Source: Anaerostipes butyraticus
Lineage (GTDB): Bacteria; Bacillota; Clostridia; Lachnospirales; Lachnospiraceae
Length of the DNA stretch: 64,000 nucleotides
Reading direction: 5' to 3'
NCBI RefSeq assembly: GCF_016586355.1
Contig: NZ_BLYI01000024.1
Span: 83,233 to 147,232 of the forward strand
A program made the translations under genes and the position numbers. Numbering within the stretch: the stretch's first letter is position 1; the number at the start of each line of letters is the position of its first letter. The notes under the pieces are model-generated. The model had not been told where the DNA came from, did not search any database, and saw nothing but the letters and a program-made list of their open reading frames with translations. Shown here in pieces: positions 27,092-35,723 of this stretch.

Positions 27092-27885
27092 AAAGGTTTT
27101 TCAAAATATGTTCGGTCATGGTCATTTTATTCCTGGTTGCGGGAATCGGATTTCTGATTGCTGCCTGGAGAGGCGGAGCCACAATACCGGCGGTGATGGA
27201 TAATGTAATAGAAAATTTTAAAGATGAGGAAACTGCTTCCCAGTACAGTTTTGGAAGTCAGGGAATCCGGAAGCTGGAAATTGATATAGGAGGCGGCAAT
27301 CTTAAAATCCAGCAGGGCGCCAGTGATGAAATTTCTCTGGAAAATAACGGAAAATCCTGGGTCAGAGCGGAAGTGAAAGACAGTGGAGAGACCCTGAAGA
27401 TTGATGAGGGAAGGTTCGCCTCCTGGCTGCGGCGTTTTTGGAAACCGAGAGGTACGGCCGTGCTGACTCTGCCGGAGAATATGAAGCTGGAGGAACTGGA
27501 TATTGACTGCGGTTCCGGAGATATGACGGCGCAGAATATATCCGGTGATGAAATATCGGTTGACTGCGGCAGCGGCGATATCATGATTGATGCACTCAGA
27601 GGAAATGACGTTTCTATTGATTGCGGCAGCGGTGATATTGAAATCGGTCTGCTGAAAGCAGACACCATAGAGAATGATATAGGGAGCGGAAATCTAACCC
27701 TTATGCTTGCGGGAACAGAGGATGACTATCATTATGAAATTGACTGCGGCTCCGGAGATGTTCATATTGGTTCCAGAAATTATTCTGGTGTAAAATCTTC
27801 CTATCAGGGAGGCGCCGGATCAAAAAGTCTGGAATTGGATTCCGGAAGCGGGGATGTTAGAATAGACTTTAAAGAAGATAAATAA
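27088..27885 (+). CDS. DUF4097 family beta-strand repeat protein
   Basis: This 265-residue protein has one N-terminal membrane anchor (about residues 8-28) and an extracytoplasmic region made of short repeats. The motif DCGSGD occurs four times, with DSGSGD, DIGSGN and DIGGGN variants, roughly every 18-30 residues. This predicts a stacked beta-strand (solenoid-like) domain as in DUF4097/LiaX-type proteins that sit at the envelope and react to antimicrobial peptides. The actual role here is inferred only from the PadR/HAAS/PspC context. Confidence 0.85.
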   Translation: MKRFFKICSVMVILFLVAGIGFLIAAWRGGATIPAVMDNVIENFKDEETASQYSFGSQGIRKLEIDIGGGNLKIQQGASDEISLENNGKSWVRAEVKDSGETLKIDEGRFASWLRRFWKPRGTAVLTLPENMKLEELDIDCGSGDMTAQNISGDEISVDCGSGDIMIDALRGNDVSIDCGSGDIEIGLLKADTIENDIGSGNLTLMLAGTEDDYHYEIDCGSGDVHIGSRNYSGVKSSYQGGAGSKSLELDSGSGDVRIDFKEDK

Positions 27886-27904
27886 AGATCGTGAGGAAAA
27901 GAGT

Positions 27905-28093
27905 ATGAGTAAGAAAAGATTATACAAATCAAGACAGGATAAAATTATCTGTGGCGTATGCGGAGGACTGGCAGAATATTTTGATGTGGATCCTACTCTG
28001 GTCCGGATTGCGGCCGCATTGGTATGCTGCAGTGGATATGGATTTTTTGTATACATTGTGGCAGCAATCGTTATGCCGGAAAAAGTGGAATAA
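27905..28093 (+). CDS. PspC domain small membrane protein
   Basis: This 62-residue PspC-domain protein has the characteristic KIICGVCGGLAEYFDVDPTLVRI followed by a membrane helix. Such proteins are linked to phage-shock/membrane-stress responses. It ends the PadR operon, 19 bases after the DUF4097 gene. Confidence 0.9.
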   Translation: MSKKRLYKSRQDKIICGVCGGLAEYFDVDPTLVRIAAALVCCSGYGFFVYIVAAIVMPEKVE

Positions 28094-28095
28094 AC

Positions 28096-28125
28096 TTGAA
28101 GCAGAGATAAAAAATATGATATAAT
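28096..28125 (+). promoter_or_regulatory. Promoter upstream of a terminator, before the symporter gene
   Basis: TTGAAG (28096-28101), 18-base spacer, perfect TATAAT (28120-28125). Expected start is near 28132, just before the hairpin at 28147-28176. Confidence 0.6.
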
Positions 28126-28146
28126 TCTTAACGAAATTTTAACACG

Positions 28147-28176
28147 AAAAAGGCAGATTCATTTTCTGCCCTTTTT
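28147..28176 (+). terminator. Terminator of the PadR operon or attenuator of the symporter gene
   Basis: GGCAGA/TCTGCC stem flanked by A and T runs, giving an 11-bp arm, then a T tract; ends about 28 bases before the symporter start. Confidence 0.8.
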
Positions 28177-28203
28177 TGTAGGGAAAAAGAGGAGGATTAT
28201 ATT

Positions 28204-29730
28204 ATGAGCATACCTATTTTGATTGCTATGGTTTTATATATGGCTATGGTAATAGGAATTGGATTTATCTGCAGCAAGAAAAATCAGAATTCAGAGGACT
28301 ATTTTCTGGGAGGAAGAGGCCTGGGGCCATGGGTCACGGCAATGAGTGCGGAAGCTTCGGATATGAGCAGCTGGCTGTTAATGGGGCTGCCGGGTCTTGC
28401 GTTTGCGACTGGATTCAGTCAGGCGGGATGGACGGCAATTGGACTGATTCTTGGAACTTATCTGAACTGGAAGATCATAGCGAAAAGACTGCGCCATTAT
28501 ACGGAAGTTTCAGAGAATTCCATCACTGTGCCGGATTTTTTCAGCAACCGGTTTAAGGACGATAAGAAAATTTTAAGCAGTATCTCAGCGATTATGATCC
28601 TGATATTTTTTACGGTTTATACGGCATCCGGATTTGCAGCCTGCGGAACACTGTTTAATTCAGTTTTTGGATTGAATTATCAGGCAAGTATGATTGTATG
28701 TGCGGCGGTTATTGTTATTTATACATCTCTGGGCGGATTTCTGGCAGCAAGTACAACCGATCTGATTCAGGGACTTTTAATGTCTTTTGCCATAGTAGTA
28801 GTTTTGATCGTGGGCATTGTGGCAGCAGGAGGCGTCGGCAGTGTGATAGAGTATGGCAGAGGACTGGAAGGTTTTTTTGATATTATGAAATATCACGATC
28901 CGGCATCCGGTCATGCGGTTTCTCAGGGGATTCTTCCGATCGTCTCAGGTCTTGCGTGGGGACTGGGGTATTTTGGAATGCCTCATATTCTTGTGCGTTT
29001 TATGGCAATCCGTGATCCGGAGGAAGTAAAGAAATCAAGAAATATCGCGATGACCTGGGTGCTGATTTCTCTTGCGGTTGCTGTATGCATAGGATTTACC
29101 GGGGCGGCATTGTATTCTGATGTGCCGGAACTTGCGGGAAACGGAAATCAGAGGATTTTTATTTATATGACAACACACCTGTTCCAGGGAATCATACCGC
29201 TCTTTATTGCCGGGATTATATTATCAGGAATTTTGGCGGCAACCATGAGTACATCAGATTCCCAGCTTCTGATTGCTTCCTCCTGTGTTTCAAAAGACCT
29301 GTTCCAGGGATTACTGAAAAAAGAAGTATCCGAAAAGCATGTTCTTATGATTTCCAGAGTGACAACAATTTTAATCGCATTGATTGGAATCGTTATTGCC
29401 ATGGATGAAAATAGTTCAGTATTTGGACTGGTGGAGAATGCATGGGCAGGATTTGGAGGAGCGTTTGGTCCGCTGATGCTGTTTTCACTATTCTGGAAAA
29501 GAACAAATCTGAAAGGGGCGGCTGCCGGTATGCTGAGCGGAGGAATCATAGCGCTGGTATGGCCCTTTACTCTGGCAAAGCTTGGAGGAATTTTTGAAAT
29601 TTACTGTCTTCTCCCGGCATTTATCGTTTCATCTTTGCTGATCGTCGTCGTCAGTTTATGTACGGAAGAGCCCGATGATGTGGTGAAACAGGAGTTTGAT
29701 CAGGCAAAACAACTGAGTATGGAAGAATAA
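28204..29730 (+). CDS. Sodium/solute symporter, PutP (proline) type
   Basis: This 508-residue SSS-family transporter has about 13 membrane segments. Early residues SEDYFLGGRGLGPWVTAMSAEASDMSSWLLMGLPG match the PutP signature, including the Asp in SAEASDMSSW region used for sodium. GLAWGLGYFGMPHI and ILAATMSTSDSQLL also fit. Sodium-coupled proline uptake is the likely role. It is a single-gene unit with GGAGGATTAT before its ATG. Confidence 0.9.
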   Translation: MSIPILIAMVLYMAMVIGIGFICSKKNQNSEDYFLGGRGLGPWVTAMSAEASDMSSWLLMGLPGLAFATGFSQAGWTAIGLILGTYLNWKIIAKRLRHYTEVSENSITVPDFFSNRFKDDKKILSSISAIMILIFFTVYTASGFAACGTLFNSVFGLNYQASMIVCAAVIVIYTSLGGFLAASTTDLIQGLLMSFAIVVVLIVGIVAAGGVGSVIEYGRGLEGFFDIMKYHDPASGHAVSQGILPIVSGLAWGLGYFGMPHILVRFMAIRDPEEVKKSRNIAMTWVLISLAVAVCIGFTGAALYSDVPELAGNGNQRIFIYMTTHLFQGIIPLFIAGIILSGILAATMSTSDSQLLIASSCVSKDLFQGLLKKEVSEKHVLMISRVTTILIALIGIVIAMDENSSVFGLVENAWAGFGGAFGPLMLFSLFWKRTNLKGAAAGMLSGGIIALVWPFTLAKLGGIFEIYCLLPAFIVSSLLIVVVSLCTEEPDDVVKQEFDQAKQLSMEE

Positions 29731-29747
29731 AATCATACAAATTTTTT

Positions 29748-29787
29748 AAGCTGGTTTTCTTTTTATTGAGAAAGCCGGCTTTTTTTG
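29748..29787 (+). terminator. Terminator of the symporter gene
   Basis: Thirteen-bp stem with two U-G pairs (29748-29760 with 29769-29781), then a run of T. Confidence 0.88.
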
Positions 29788-29881
29788 AAAAACTTGTCTT
29801 TTTTCCCATCGTATCTTTTTTCCGCATTCTGCACATTCTTTTATTGTTCACATAAAATGTTAGTACAGGTAAGAAAGGAGA

Positions 29882-30145
29882 ATGATTGTGGAGAAATATA
29901 TTGGGCAGAACTGCTCCTGCCGCAGAGAACGTCCTATGGATTCCAGATGTGGGTATGATTCTCATATGAAAAAAGGGGATCAGTGGCATCGGCATGAAGG
30001 CGTAGATTCCATGCAGGCAGCAATGCAGTACGTGCCGTGGCAGCACTGGGATCAGGTGTACTGCCCGGAAGAAGGATTAAACTACGGAACCATTTTTCCG
30101 GAATTAAATAAGCCGTTTTATGGGAAAGGAGCGTGCCGCCGATGA
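29882..30145 (+). CDS. cotJA: Spore coat associated protein CotJA
   Basis: This 87-residue protein contains the CotJA core AMQYVPWQHWDQVYCPEEGLNYGTIFPEL; the N-terminal part is Cys-rich and unlike the Bacillus protein. It is the first gene of a cotJABC operon producing inner spore-coat proteins in the mother cell. A GAAAGGAG site lies upstream of the ATG. Its stop overlaps cotJB by 4 bases. Confidence 0.88.
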   Translation: MIVEKYIGQNCSCRRERPMDSRCGYDSHMKKGDQWHRHEGVDSMQAAMQYVPWQHWDQVYCPEEGLNYGTIFPELNKPFYGKGACRR

Positions 30146-30402
30146 ATCAGTATGATCAGAAAAAACTGCTGGATTATATCAATGCGGTGAGCTTTGCTCT
30201 GGTTGATACAACGCTTTATCTGGATACTCACCCGGAAGATCAGGAAGCAGTCCATCAGTTTCACCAGTATCAGCAGGCAAGAAATAAGGCTGTAAAAGAG
30301 TATTCCCAATACTTTGAGCCTTTAACCATTGATTCTGCAGAAATAACAGATACGTTTACGTGGGCAACAGACTCATGGCCGTGGATGAAGGAGGGATGCT
30401 GA
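30142..30402 (+). CDS. cotJB: Spore coat protein CotJB
   Basis: This 86-residue protein begins MNQYDQKKLLDYINAVSFAL and contains DTTLYLDTHPEDQEAV and the HQYQQARNKAVKEY helix typical of CotJB. An in-frame GTG at 30133 is only 2 bases from the GGGAAAGGAG site, so the ATG at 30142 is preferred. It acts with CotJA and CotJC in the spore coat. Confidence 0.88.
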   Translation: MNQYDQKKLLDYINAVSFALVDTTLYLDTHPEDQEAVHQFHQYQQARNKAVKEYSQYFEPLTIDSAEITDTFTWATDSWPWMKEGC

Positions 30403-30403
30403 T

Positions 30404-31006
30404 ATGTGGAATTATGAGAAGAGACTGGAATATCCGATTAAGATCAAACAAAATAATCCGGAACTTGCCAAAGTAATCATCAGTCAGTATGGCGGACCAA
30501 ATGGTGAAATCGGAGCATCTATGAGATATCTGTCCCAGCGTTTTGCAATGCCGTATAAAGAAGTCTGCGGAGTTCTGACAGATATTGGAACAGAAGAACT
30601 GGCACATCTGGAAATGGTAGCAACCATCGTTCACCAGCTGACCAGCAATCTGACGCCGGAACAGATTGTAGCCGGTGGATTTGATCAGTATTATGTAGAT
30701 CATACAACAGGAATCTGGCCGCAGGCAGCCAGCGGTGAGCCATTCAGTGCTTCTATGTTTCAGTCCGTCGGGGATCCGATTACGGATTTAAGTGAGGATC
30801 TGGCTGCGGAACAAAAAGCAAGGACAACGTATGACAACCTGCTCCGTCTGATCAAAGACCCGGATGTCAGGGATCCGATCGCATTTTTAAGACAGAGAGA
30901 GATTGTGCATTTCCAGAGATTTGGAGAAGCCTTAAGGCGGGTTCAGGAGAGACTGGATTCCAAGAACTTCTATGCATTCAATCCGGCGTTTGACTGTAAG
31001 TCTTAA
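30404..31006 (+). CDS. cotJC: Spore coat manganese catalase CotJC
   Basis: This 200-residue ferritin-like di-manganese protein has metal ligands visible in TEELAHLEMV (helix 2, Glu and His) and in the later EQKARTTYDNLL and REIVHFQRFGEAL segments. Family members are thought to destroy hydrogen peroxide at the spore surface. It begins one base after cotJB and is followed by a terminator. Confidence 0.92.
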   Translation: MWNYEKRLEYPIKIKQNNPELAKVIISQYGGPNGEIGASMRYLSQRFAMPYKEVCGVLTDIGTEELAHLEMVATIVHQLTSNLTPEQIVAGGFDQYYVDHTTGIWPQAASGEPFSASMFQSVGDPITDLSEDLAAEQKARTTYDNLLRLIKDPDVRDPIAFLRQREIVHFQRFGEALRRVQERLDSKNFYAFNPAFDCKS

Positions 31007-31040
31007 AAAACAAAGATTTTTGAGCCGTTAAGATTTTGTA

Positions 31041-31074
31041 AAAAAGAGTCATTTTCATATGGCTCTTTTTGTCT
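31041..31074 (+). terminator. Terminator of cotJABC
   Basis: Twelve-bp stem AAAAAGAGTCAT (31041-31052) with 31059-31070, one U-G pair, ending in T-rich sequence. Confidence 0.85.
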
Positions 31075-31097
31075 TTTAGCAGAGGTTATGTTAGAAT
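31069..31097 (+). promoter_or_regulatory. Promoter of trkA-trkH
   Basis: TTGTCT (31069-31074), 17-base spacer, TAGAAT (31092-31097). The -35 box starts inside the T tract of the cotJ terminator. Confidence 0.65.
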
Positions 31098-31148
31098 GAA
31101 AGCGAAATAATATAAAATGATAGAAAAAGTGGGGATGAGAAAAAGAAA

Positions 31149-32510
31149 ATGGATATTATTATTGTTGGATGCGGAAGGATTGGTTCTACACTGGTGGAAG
31201 AGCTGAGTGGAGAGAATCATGATATTTCGGTCATTGATAAAAAAGCGGATATTGTACAGGAGATGGCAGATACCTATGATGTCCTGGGCGTTATAGGAAA
31301 TGGGGCCAGCTACAACACTCTGGTAGAGGCAGGAATTGAGAAAGCAGATATTGTAATTGCGGTAACAAATTCCGATGAATTAAATCTTCTGTGCTGCCTG
31401 ATTGCGAAGAAAGCCGGAGACTGTCAGACTGTTGCCAGAGTGAGAAATCCTCTGTATTATGATGAAATTGCATTTATTAAGGAAGAAATGGGTATTTCCA
31501 TGGTCTTAAATCCTGAATTGGGGGCAGCCTATGAGATTGCAAGGCTGATGCGGTTTCCATCCGCAATGGAGGTTAATAAATTTTCAAAAGGCCGAATTGA
31601 AATGCTGAAATATCGCATCCCATCCGGATCCAGATTAGACGGTATGAATCTGAGCATGGTTGGCGAGCATTTGAATTGTGATATCCTGATCTGTGCGGTA
31701 GAGCGGGAGAAGAAATTAATAATTCCGACAGGTTCGTTTGAGTTAAAGGAAAAAGATATAATTTCATTTGTAGCAAGACCGGACAATGCCATGGAATTTT
31801 TCCGGAAGATTGGAGAAAAGAAAAACCAGATTCATGACGTTATGATTGTCGGAGGAAGCAAAATCGCGTTTTATCTTTGTAAACTGCTGGTAGCCAGCGG
31901 AATCAATGTAAAACTTGTGGATAAGAAAATGGAACGGTGTGAGGAGATGAGCGATCTTCTGCCGAAAGTTATGGTGATCAATGGAAACGGAATGGATCAT
32001 GATCTTTTGATGGAAGAAGGACTGTCTGACATGGATGCGTTCCTTGCCCTTACAAATCATGATGAGGAAAACATTTTCCTTGCTCTTTATGTACAGGAAC
32101 AGACAGAAGCGAAACTGGTAACAAAAGTACAGAAGATTAATTACAATGCCATGATTGAGCGCCTGGATCTGGGAAGCATGATCTATCCGGAATATCTGAC
32201 AGCCCAGTATCTGGTGCAGTATGTTCGTGCAAAGCAAAATTCTATCGGAAGCAATATTGAAAACCTTTATAAACTGATGGATGGAAGGGCAGAAGCACTG
32301 GAGTTCCACATTCAAAAGGGCTCACCGGTCATCGGAACGCCGATCCAGGAACTGCCGATCATTAAAAATCTCTTGATCTGCAGTATTTATCGAAATGGAA
32401 AAGCTATGATCCCGAATGGACAAGATGTGATTCTTGAAGATGACCTTGTTGTTGTAGTTACAACGAAAAAAGGTCTGCATGACGTGAAAGATATTTTAAG
32501 AAGAGGATAA
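31149..32510 (+). CDS. trkA: Trk potassium uptake protein TrkA
   Basis: This 453-residue cytoplasmic regulator has two RCK units. The first NAD-binding fold begins at MDIIIVGCGRIGSTL, the second near residue 231 at VMIVGGSKIAFYL, each followed by an RCK_C region. It gates the TrkH channel encoded 15 bases downstream in response to nucleotides. Two RCK copies in one chain is the proteobacterial-type TrkA arrangement, also common in Clostridia. Confidence 0.94.
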   Translation: MDIIIVGCGRIGSTLVEELSGENHDISVIDKKADIVQEMADTYDVLGVIGNGASYNTLVEAGIEKADIVIAVTNSDELNLLCCLIAKKAGDCQTVARVRNPLYYDEIAFIKEEMGISMVLNPELGAAYEIARLMRFPSAMEVNKFSKGRIEMLKYRIPSGSRLDGMNLSMVGEHLNCDILICAVEREKKLIIPTGSFELKEKDIISFVARPDNAMEFFRKIGEKKNQIHDVMIVGGSKIAFYLCKLLVASGINVKLVDKKMERCEEMSDLLPKVMVINGNGMDHDLLMEEGLSDMDAFLALTNHDEENIFLALYVQEQTEAKLVTKVQKINYNAMIERLDLGSMIYPEYLTAQYLVQYVRAKQNSIGSNIENLYKLMDGRAEALEFHIQKGSPVIGTPIQELPIIKNLLICSIYRNGKAMIPNGQDVILEDDLVVVVTTKKGLHDVKDILRRG

Positions 32511-32525
32511 TGGAGGCGTAATATT

Positions 32526-33983
32526 ATGAATTTATCAATGATTCGCTATGTATTAGGACTGGTAATGATGTTTGAAGGCGCTTTTCTTTCTCTTCCGTGT
32601 GTTGTTGCTCTGATTTATAATGAAGGAAAAGGTGTTTCTTTCTTTATTATGATGATCGTCTGTCTCCTTTTGGGATTTCTCCTTCGGTGGAAAAAACCAA
32701 AGAATCATGTTTTTTATGTAAAAGAAGGATTTGTAACAGTGGCTGCCAGCTGGATCATCATGAGTTTTTTTGGAGGACTGCCGTTTGTATTAAATGGTGA
32801 TATTCCTTCTGTGGTGGATGCTATGTTTGAGACAGTGTCTGGATTCACTACTACCGGATCCAGTATTTTATCAGATGTAGAGGCACTGGCAAAGTGCAGT
32901 CTGTTCTGGAGAAGTTTTACGCACTGGATTGGCGGAATGGGAGTGTTTGTATTTGTTCTGGCGGTGATGCCGCTGACCGGCGGTCAGAATATTCATCTGA
33001 TGAGGGCGGAAAGCCCGGGGCCGTCCGTGGGAAAACTGGTGCCGAAAATAAGAAAGACATCCATGATACTTTACAAAATCTATATTGTAATGTCTGTCAT
33101 TATGGTTGCTTTTTTAATGATTGGGAAAATGCCGCTGTTTGATTCCCTGCTTCTGATGTTCGGCTCTGCAGGAACCGGAGGCTTTTCAATCTTAAATACC
33201 GGATGCGCTACATATACGCCGTATGTCCAGTATGTAATTGCGATTTTTATGATGCTGTTTGGAATCAACTTTAATGTTTATTATTTTCTGCTGATCCGAA
33301 AATTTAAGGAAGCTGTGAAGTATGAAGAACTGAGATATTATCTCTTGTTTATCGCTGCGTCTACGCTGCTGATTGTGATCAATATACATAATACGTTTGA
33401 TGCCCTGGAACCGGTATTTCGACATGCGTTTTTCCAGGTATCTTCCATTATCACAACGACAGGATACAGTTCCATTGATTTTAATTACTGGCCGGAATTT
33501 TCCAAAGTAATCCTGATCCTTTTGATGTTCTCCGGAGCATGCGCAGGAAGTACCGGAGGAGGAATCAAAGTATCCAGACTGATCATGATGCTGAAAACTG
33601 TAAAAAAAGAACTGTTATCTTACGCGCACCCACGAACCGTGCGAAAAGTTAAATTTAATGGAAGAGTTGTGGAACATGAGGTAATTCGTGGAATGAATGT
33701 TTATTTTGTGGCATACAGTTTTATTTTGATGTTCTCAATCCTGATCATTTCACTGGATAATTTTGATTTTCTTACGAATTTTACAGCGATTGCGTCAACA
33801 CTGAATAATATAGGTCCTGGAATTGGTCTGGTGGGACCAACCGGAAATTTTGGAATGTACTCTGATCTGTCCAAGATTGTTATGGTGTTTGATATGCTGG
33901 CAGGAAGGCTGGAAATCTTCCCGATACTTGTGCTGATAAGTCCATATACATGGAAAGGACTGAAACTGCGCAGAAAAAAATAG
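32526..33983 (+). CDS. trkH: Trk potassium uptake protein TrkH
   Basis: This 485-residue membrane protein is made of four M1-P-M2-like repeats of the SKT superfamily. Filter-like segments can be seen: TVSGFTTTGSSIL, GSAGTGGFSIL, ITTTGYSSIDF and ASTLNNIGPG. With TrkA it forms the potassium uptake system. It is last in the operon and ends at a terminator shared with the convergent LytTR gene. Confidence 0.95.
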   Translation: MNLSMIRYVLGLVMMFEGAFLSLPCVVALIYNEGKGVSFFIMMIVCLLLGFLLRWKKPKNHVFYVKEGFVTVAASWIIMSFFGGLPFVLNGDIPSVVDAMFETVSGFTTTGSSILSDVEALAKCSLFWRSFTHWIGGMGVFVFVLAVMPLTGGQNIHLMRAESPGPSVGKLVPKIRKTSMILYKIYIVMSVIMVAFLMIGKMPLFDSLLLMFGSAGTGGFSILNTGCATYTPYVQYVIAIFMMLFGINFNVYYFLLIRKFKEAVKYEELRYYLLFIAASTLLIVINIHNTFDALEPVFRHAFFQVSSIITTTGYSSIDFNYWPEFSKVILILLMFSGACAGSTGGGIKVSRLIMMLKTVKKELLSYAHPRTVRKVKFNGRVVEHEVIRGMNVYFVAYSFILMFSILIISLDNFDFLTNFTAIASTLNNIGPGIGLVGPTGNFGMYSDLSKIVMVFDMLAGRLEIFPILVLISPYTWKGLKLRRKK

Positions 33984-34020
33984 CAGAATAAAATATATAA
34001 ATGAGAAAAAGCGTCTGATA

Positions 34021-34058
34021 AAAAATCCCTGAGTAAGATATGTGACTCAGGGATTTTT
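34021..34058. terminator. Bidirectional terminator between trkH and the LytTR gene
   Basis: Perfect 14-bp stem AAAAATCCCTGAGT (34021-34034) with 34045-34058; A and T runs allow use in both directions. The stop codon of the minus-strand gene (34049-34047) lies inside the right arm. Confidence 0.93.
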
Positions 34059-34793
34059 CGACTGTGAATCTGAAGAACGAGATCTTGGCGGTTGCAGATA
34101 ATCATGGAACCGGTTGATCAGTTCTTTGTAACGGTATTTGGAAATTGGAACAGTATCGCCGTTGGTCATGATAAGCGAAGTTCTCATGATCTGTTTGATG
34201 AATTTGGGATTGATCAGATAGCTTCGGTGACACTGAAGAAAATAAAAAGGTTCAAAATATTCTTTAATAGAAGAGAGGGTGCTCTTTAAAAATTCTTCGT
34301 CTTTTTCATATCTGACCCGGACTGTTTTATTGATAACTTCGAGAAATACAATATAATCCGGGGACAGCTGAATATGTCCTGCGCCAACCGGAACCAGGAT
34401 TTTTCGGGACAGACAGTTGGACTGATAGTCTGCATAAAGCAGCCGTTTTAGCTTTGACCGGTCGATTGGTTTTATTAAATAATTCAGGGCTCCGATATCG
34501 TATCCGTCAAAAACATAGTCAGCAACCGAAGAGATCAGAACAATGCGCGCGGTCATATGCAGGGCATTCAGATCACGGCAGAGACTGATTGGAGCGGTAT
34601 TATCCGGCGGGACATCCACGAATACAATATCGTAAAAAGCAGGATTCTCCCGGATGACCTGGATGAGTTCTTCTTCATAGCAATATGTGTCAATGCTGTA
34701 CTCAAATGTCAGTTCATGCAGGATCGTATTTAACAAAAGGTTTGTGCTCTGAGAGGAATCTTTATTTCCGTCAAAAACTGCAATATAATACAT
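34047..34793 (-). CDS. LytTR-family response regulator
   Basis: This 248-residue protein has a receiver domain (about residues 1-125; the phospho-acceptor Asp is probably the one in DIVFVDVPP, and the conserved Lys is in LIKPIDRS) and a LytTR DNA-binding domain (about 135-235; VFLEVINKTVRVRY, FYFLQCHRSYLINPKFI). No sensor kinase gene is adjacent, so it is an orphan in this window. LytTR regulators often control cell-surface, bacteriocin or quorum functions. GGGGG precedes the ATG at 34793. Confidence 0.9.
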   Translation of the reverse strand: MYYIAVFDGNKDSSQSTNLLLNTILHELTFEYSIDTYCYEEELIQVIRENPAFYDIVFVDVPPDNTAPISLCRDLNALHMTARIVLISSVADYVFDGYDIGALNYLIKPIDRSKLKRLLYADYQSNCLSRKILVPVGAGHIQLSPDYIVFLEVINKTVRVRYEKDEEFLKSTLSSIKEYFEPFYFLQCHRSYLINPKFIKQIMRTSLIMTNGDTVPISKYRYKELINRFHDYLQPPRSRSSDSQSKNP

Positions 34794-34986
34794 TAAAAAA
34801 AACCCCCTTTATCTGCCATTCTTATTTTACCATGATATTTATATGATGGTGTGAAAGGACAAAAAACGGCGTAAATGGACTTTGCTGAAAGGAATGTGAA
34901 AGGATACTTTTCTTTTCTCCTTTTTTATTATAAAATATTGCTAAGTCAGAAATGATAGAATGGTAAAAAAATTGCAGGAGGTTGTC

Positions 34987-35256
34987 ATGAAACGAAATAC
35001 AGATTTTATGCTTCGTGAGATTGCCGGGGAAGTGGTACTTGTTCCAACAGGCCAGGCGACTCAGAATTTTAACGGAATGATAACACTCAACGAAGTGGCG
35101 GCATTTATCTGGAAGAATCTGGATGAGGCCGGATCCAAAGAAAAACTGGTTTCCATGATTCTGGATGAATTTGAGGTAGAGGAAGAGATCGCCAGAAGAG
35201 ATGTGGAAGGCTTTGTCGGAGCATTAAAAGAACATGGAATGGTTGAAGAATCATGA
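34987..35256 (+). CDS. PqqD-like small protein (RiPP recognition element fold)
   Basis: This 89-residue protein begins MKRNTDFMLREIAGEVVLVPTG. Its pattern of strand-turn-strand followed by a winged helix (NGMITLNEVAAFIWKNLDE) matches PqqD-family peptide chaperones, which in RiPP pathways bind leader peptides for a radical-SAM partner. No radical SAM enzyme or precursor peptide is visible nearby. GCAGGAGG 6 bases before the ATG at 34987 decides the start over the upstream in-frame ATG at 34960. It overlaps the next gene by 4 bases. Confidence 0.8.
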   Translation: MKRNTDFMLREIAGEVVLVPTGQATQNFNGMITLNEVAAFIWKNLDEAGSKEKLVSMILDEFEVEEEIARRDVEGFVGALKEHGMVEES

Positions 35257-35708
35257 GACTGGTAGACAACGATGAGTACATTCCGGTTCTGATTGGGCTG
35301 ATGGAAGAAGGGAAGGAAGTGTCCATGATCATCAGCGGAAGCAGTATGAATCCGTTTTTGATTCATCACAGGGATTCCATTCTGATGAAAAAACCGGATG
35401 GTCCGGTCCGGCGTGGTGAAATGGTATTCTATCAGCGCCCATCGGGAGCTTATGTGATGCACCGGGTTCATCATATTGATAAGAATGGAATGTTATATAT
35501 GGTGGGGGATGCGCAGACAGAGATTGAGGGTCCGCTGGATCCGGACTGCGTATTTGCCATTATCATAAAAGTAAAGAGAAAAGGAAAGTGGATCCAGCCA
35601 GGTGATTTCTGGTGGTTTTTTTTCCGCTGTATCTGGATCCGCTGTATTCCTCTGCGCCGTCTGCTGATGCGGATGTATGGCGTGGTTTCAAAAGGCGGGA
35701 AAAAATAA
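35253..35708 (+). CDS. S24/S26-like (signal-peptidase-type) serine peptidase domain protein
   Basis: This 151-residue protein carries the segment IISGSSMNPFL near residue 30, which resembles the nucleophile Ser motif (SGxSMxP) of signal peptidase I and LexA-like folds. YVMHRVHHI and VGDAQTEIEGPL correspond to the later conserved strands. The Lys general base usual after MHR is replaced by a His-rich segment, as in SipW-type enzymes. A Trp/Phe/Arg-rich C-terminus may be membrane-associated. It is coupled with the PqqD-like gene, suggesting a joint role in making or cutting a peptide. Function is otherwise unknown. Confidence 0.7.
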   Translation: MRLVDNDEYIPVLIGLMEEGKEVSMIISGSSMNPFLIHHRDSILMKKPDGPVRRGEMVFYQRPSGAYVMHRVHHIDKNGMLYMVGDAQTEIEGPLDPDCVFAIIIKVKRKGKWIQPGDFWWFFFRCIWIRCIPLRRLLMRMYGVVSKGGKK

Positions 35709-35723
35709 AAGGAGGAAGAATTT

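Noticed and set aside
27481..27870. Repeated GACTGCGG-like units resembling a CRISPR
   Set aside because: They are codons of the DCGSGD protein repeats in the DUF4097 gene, irregularly spaced and in frame.
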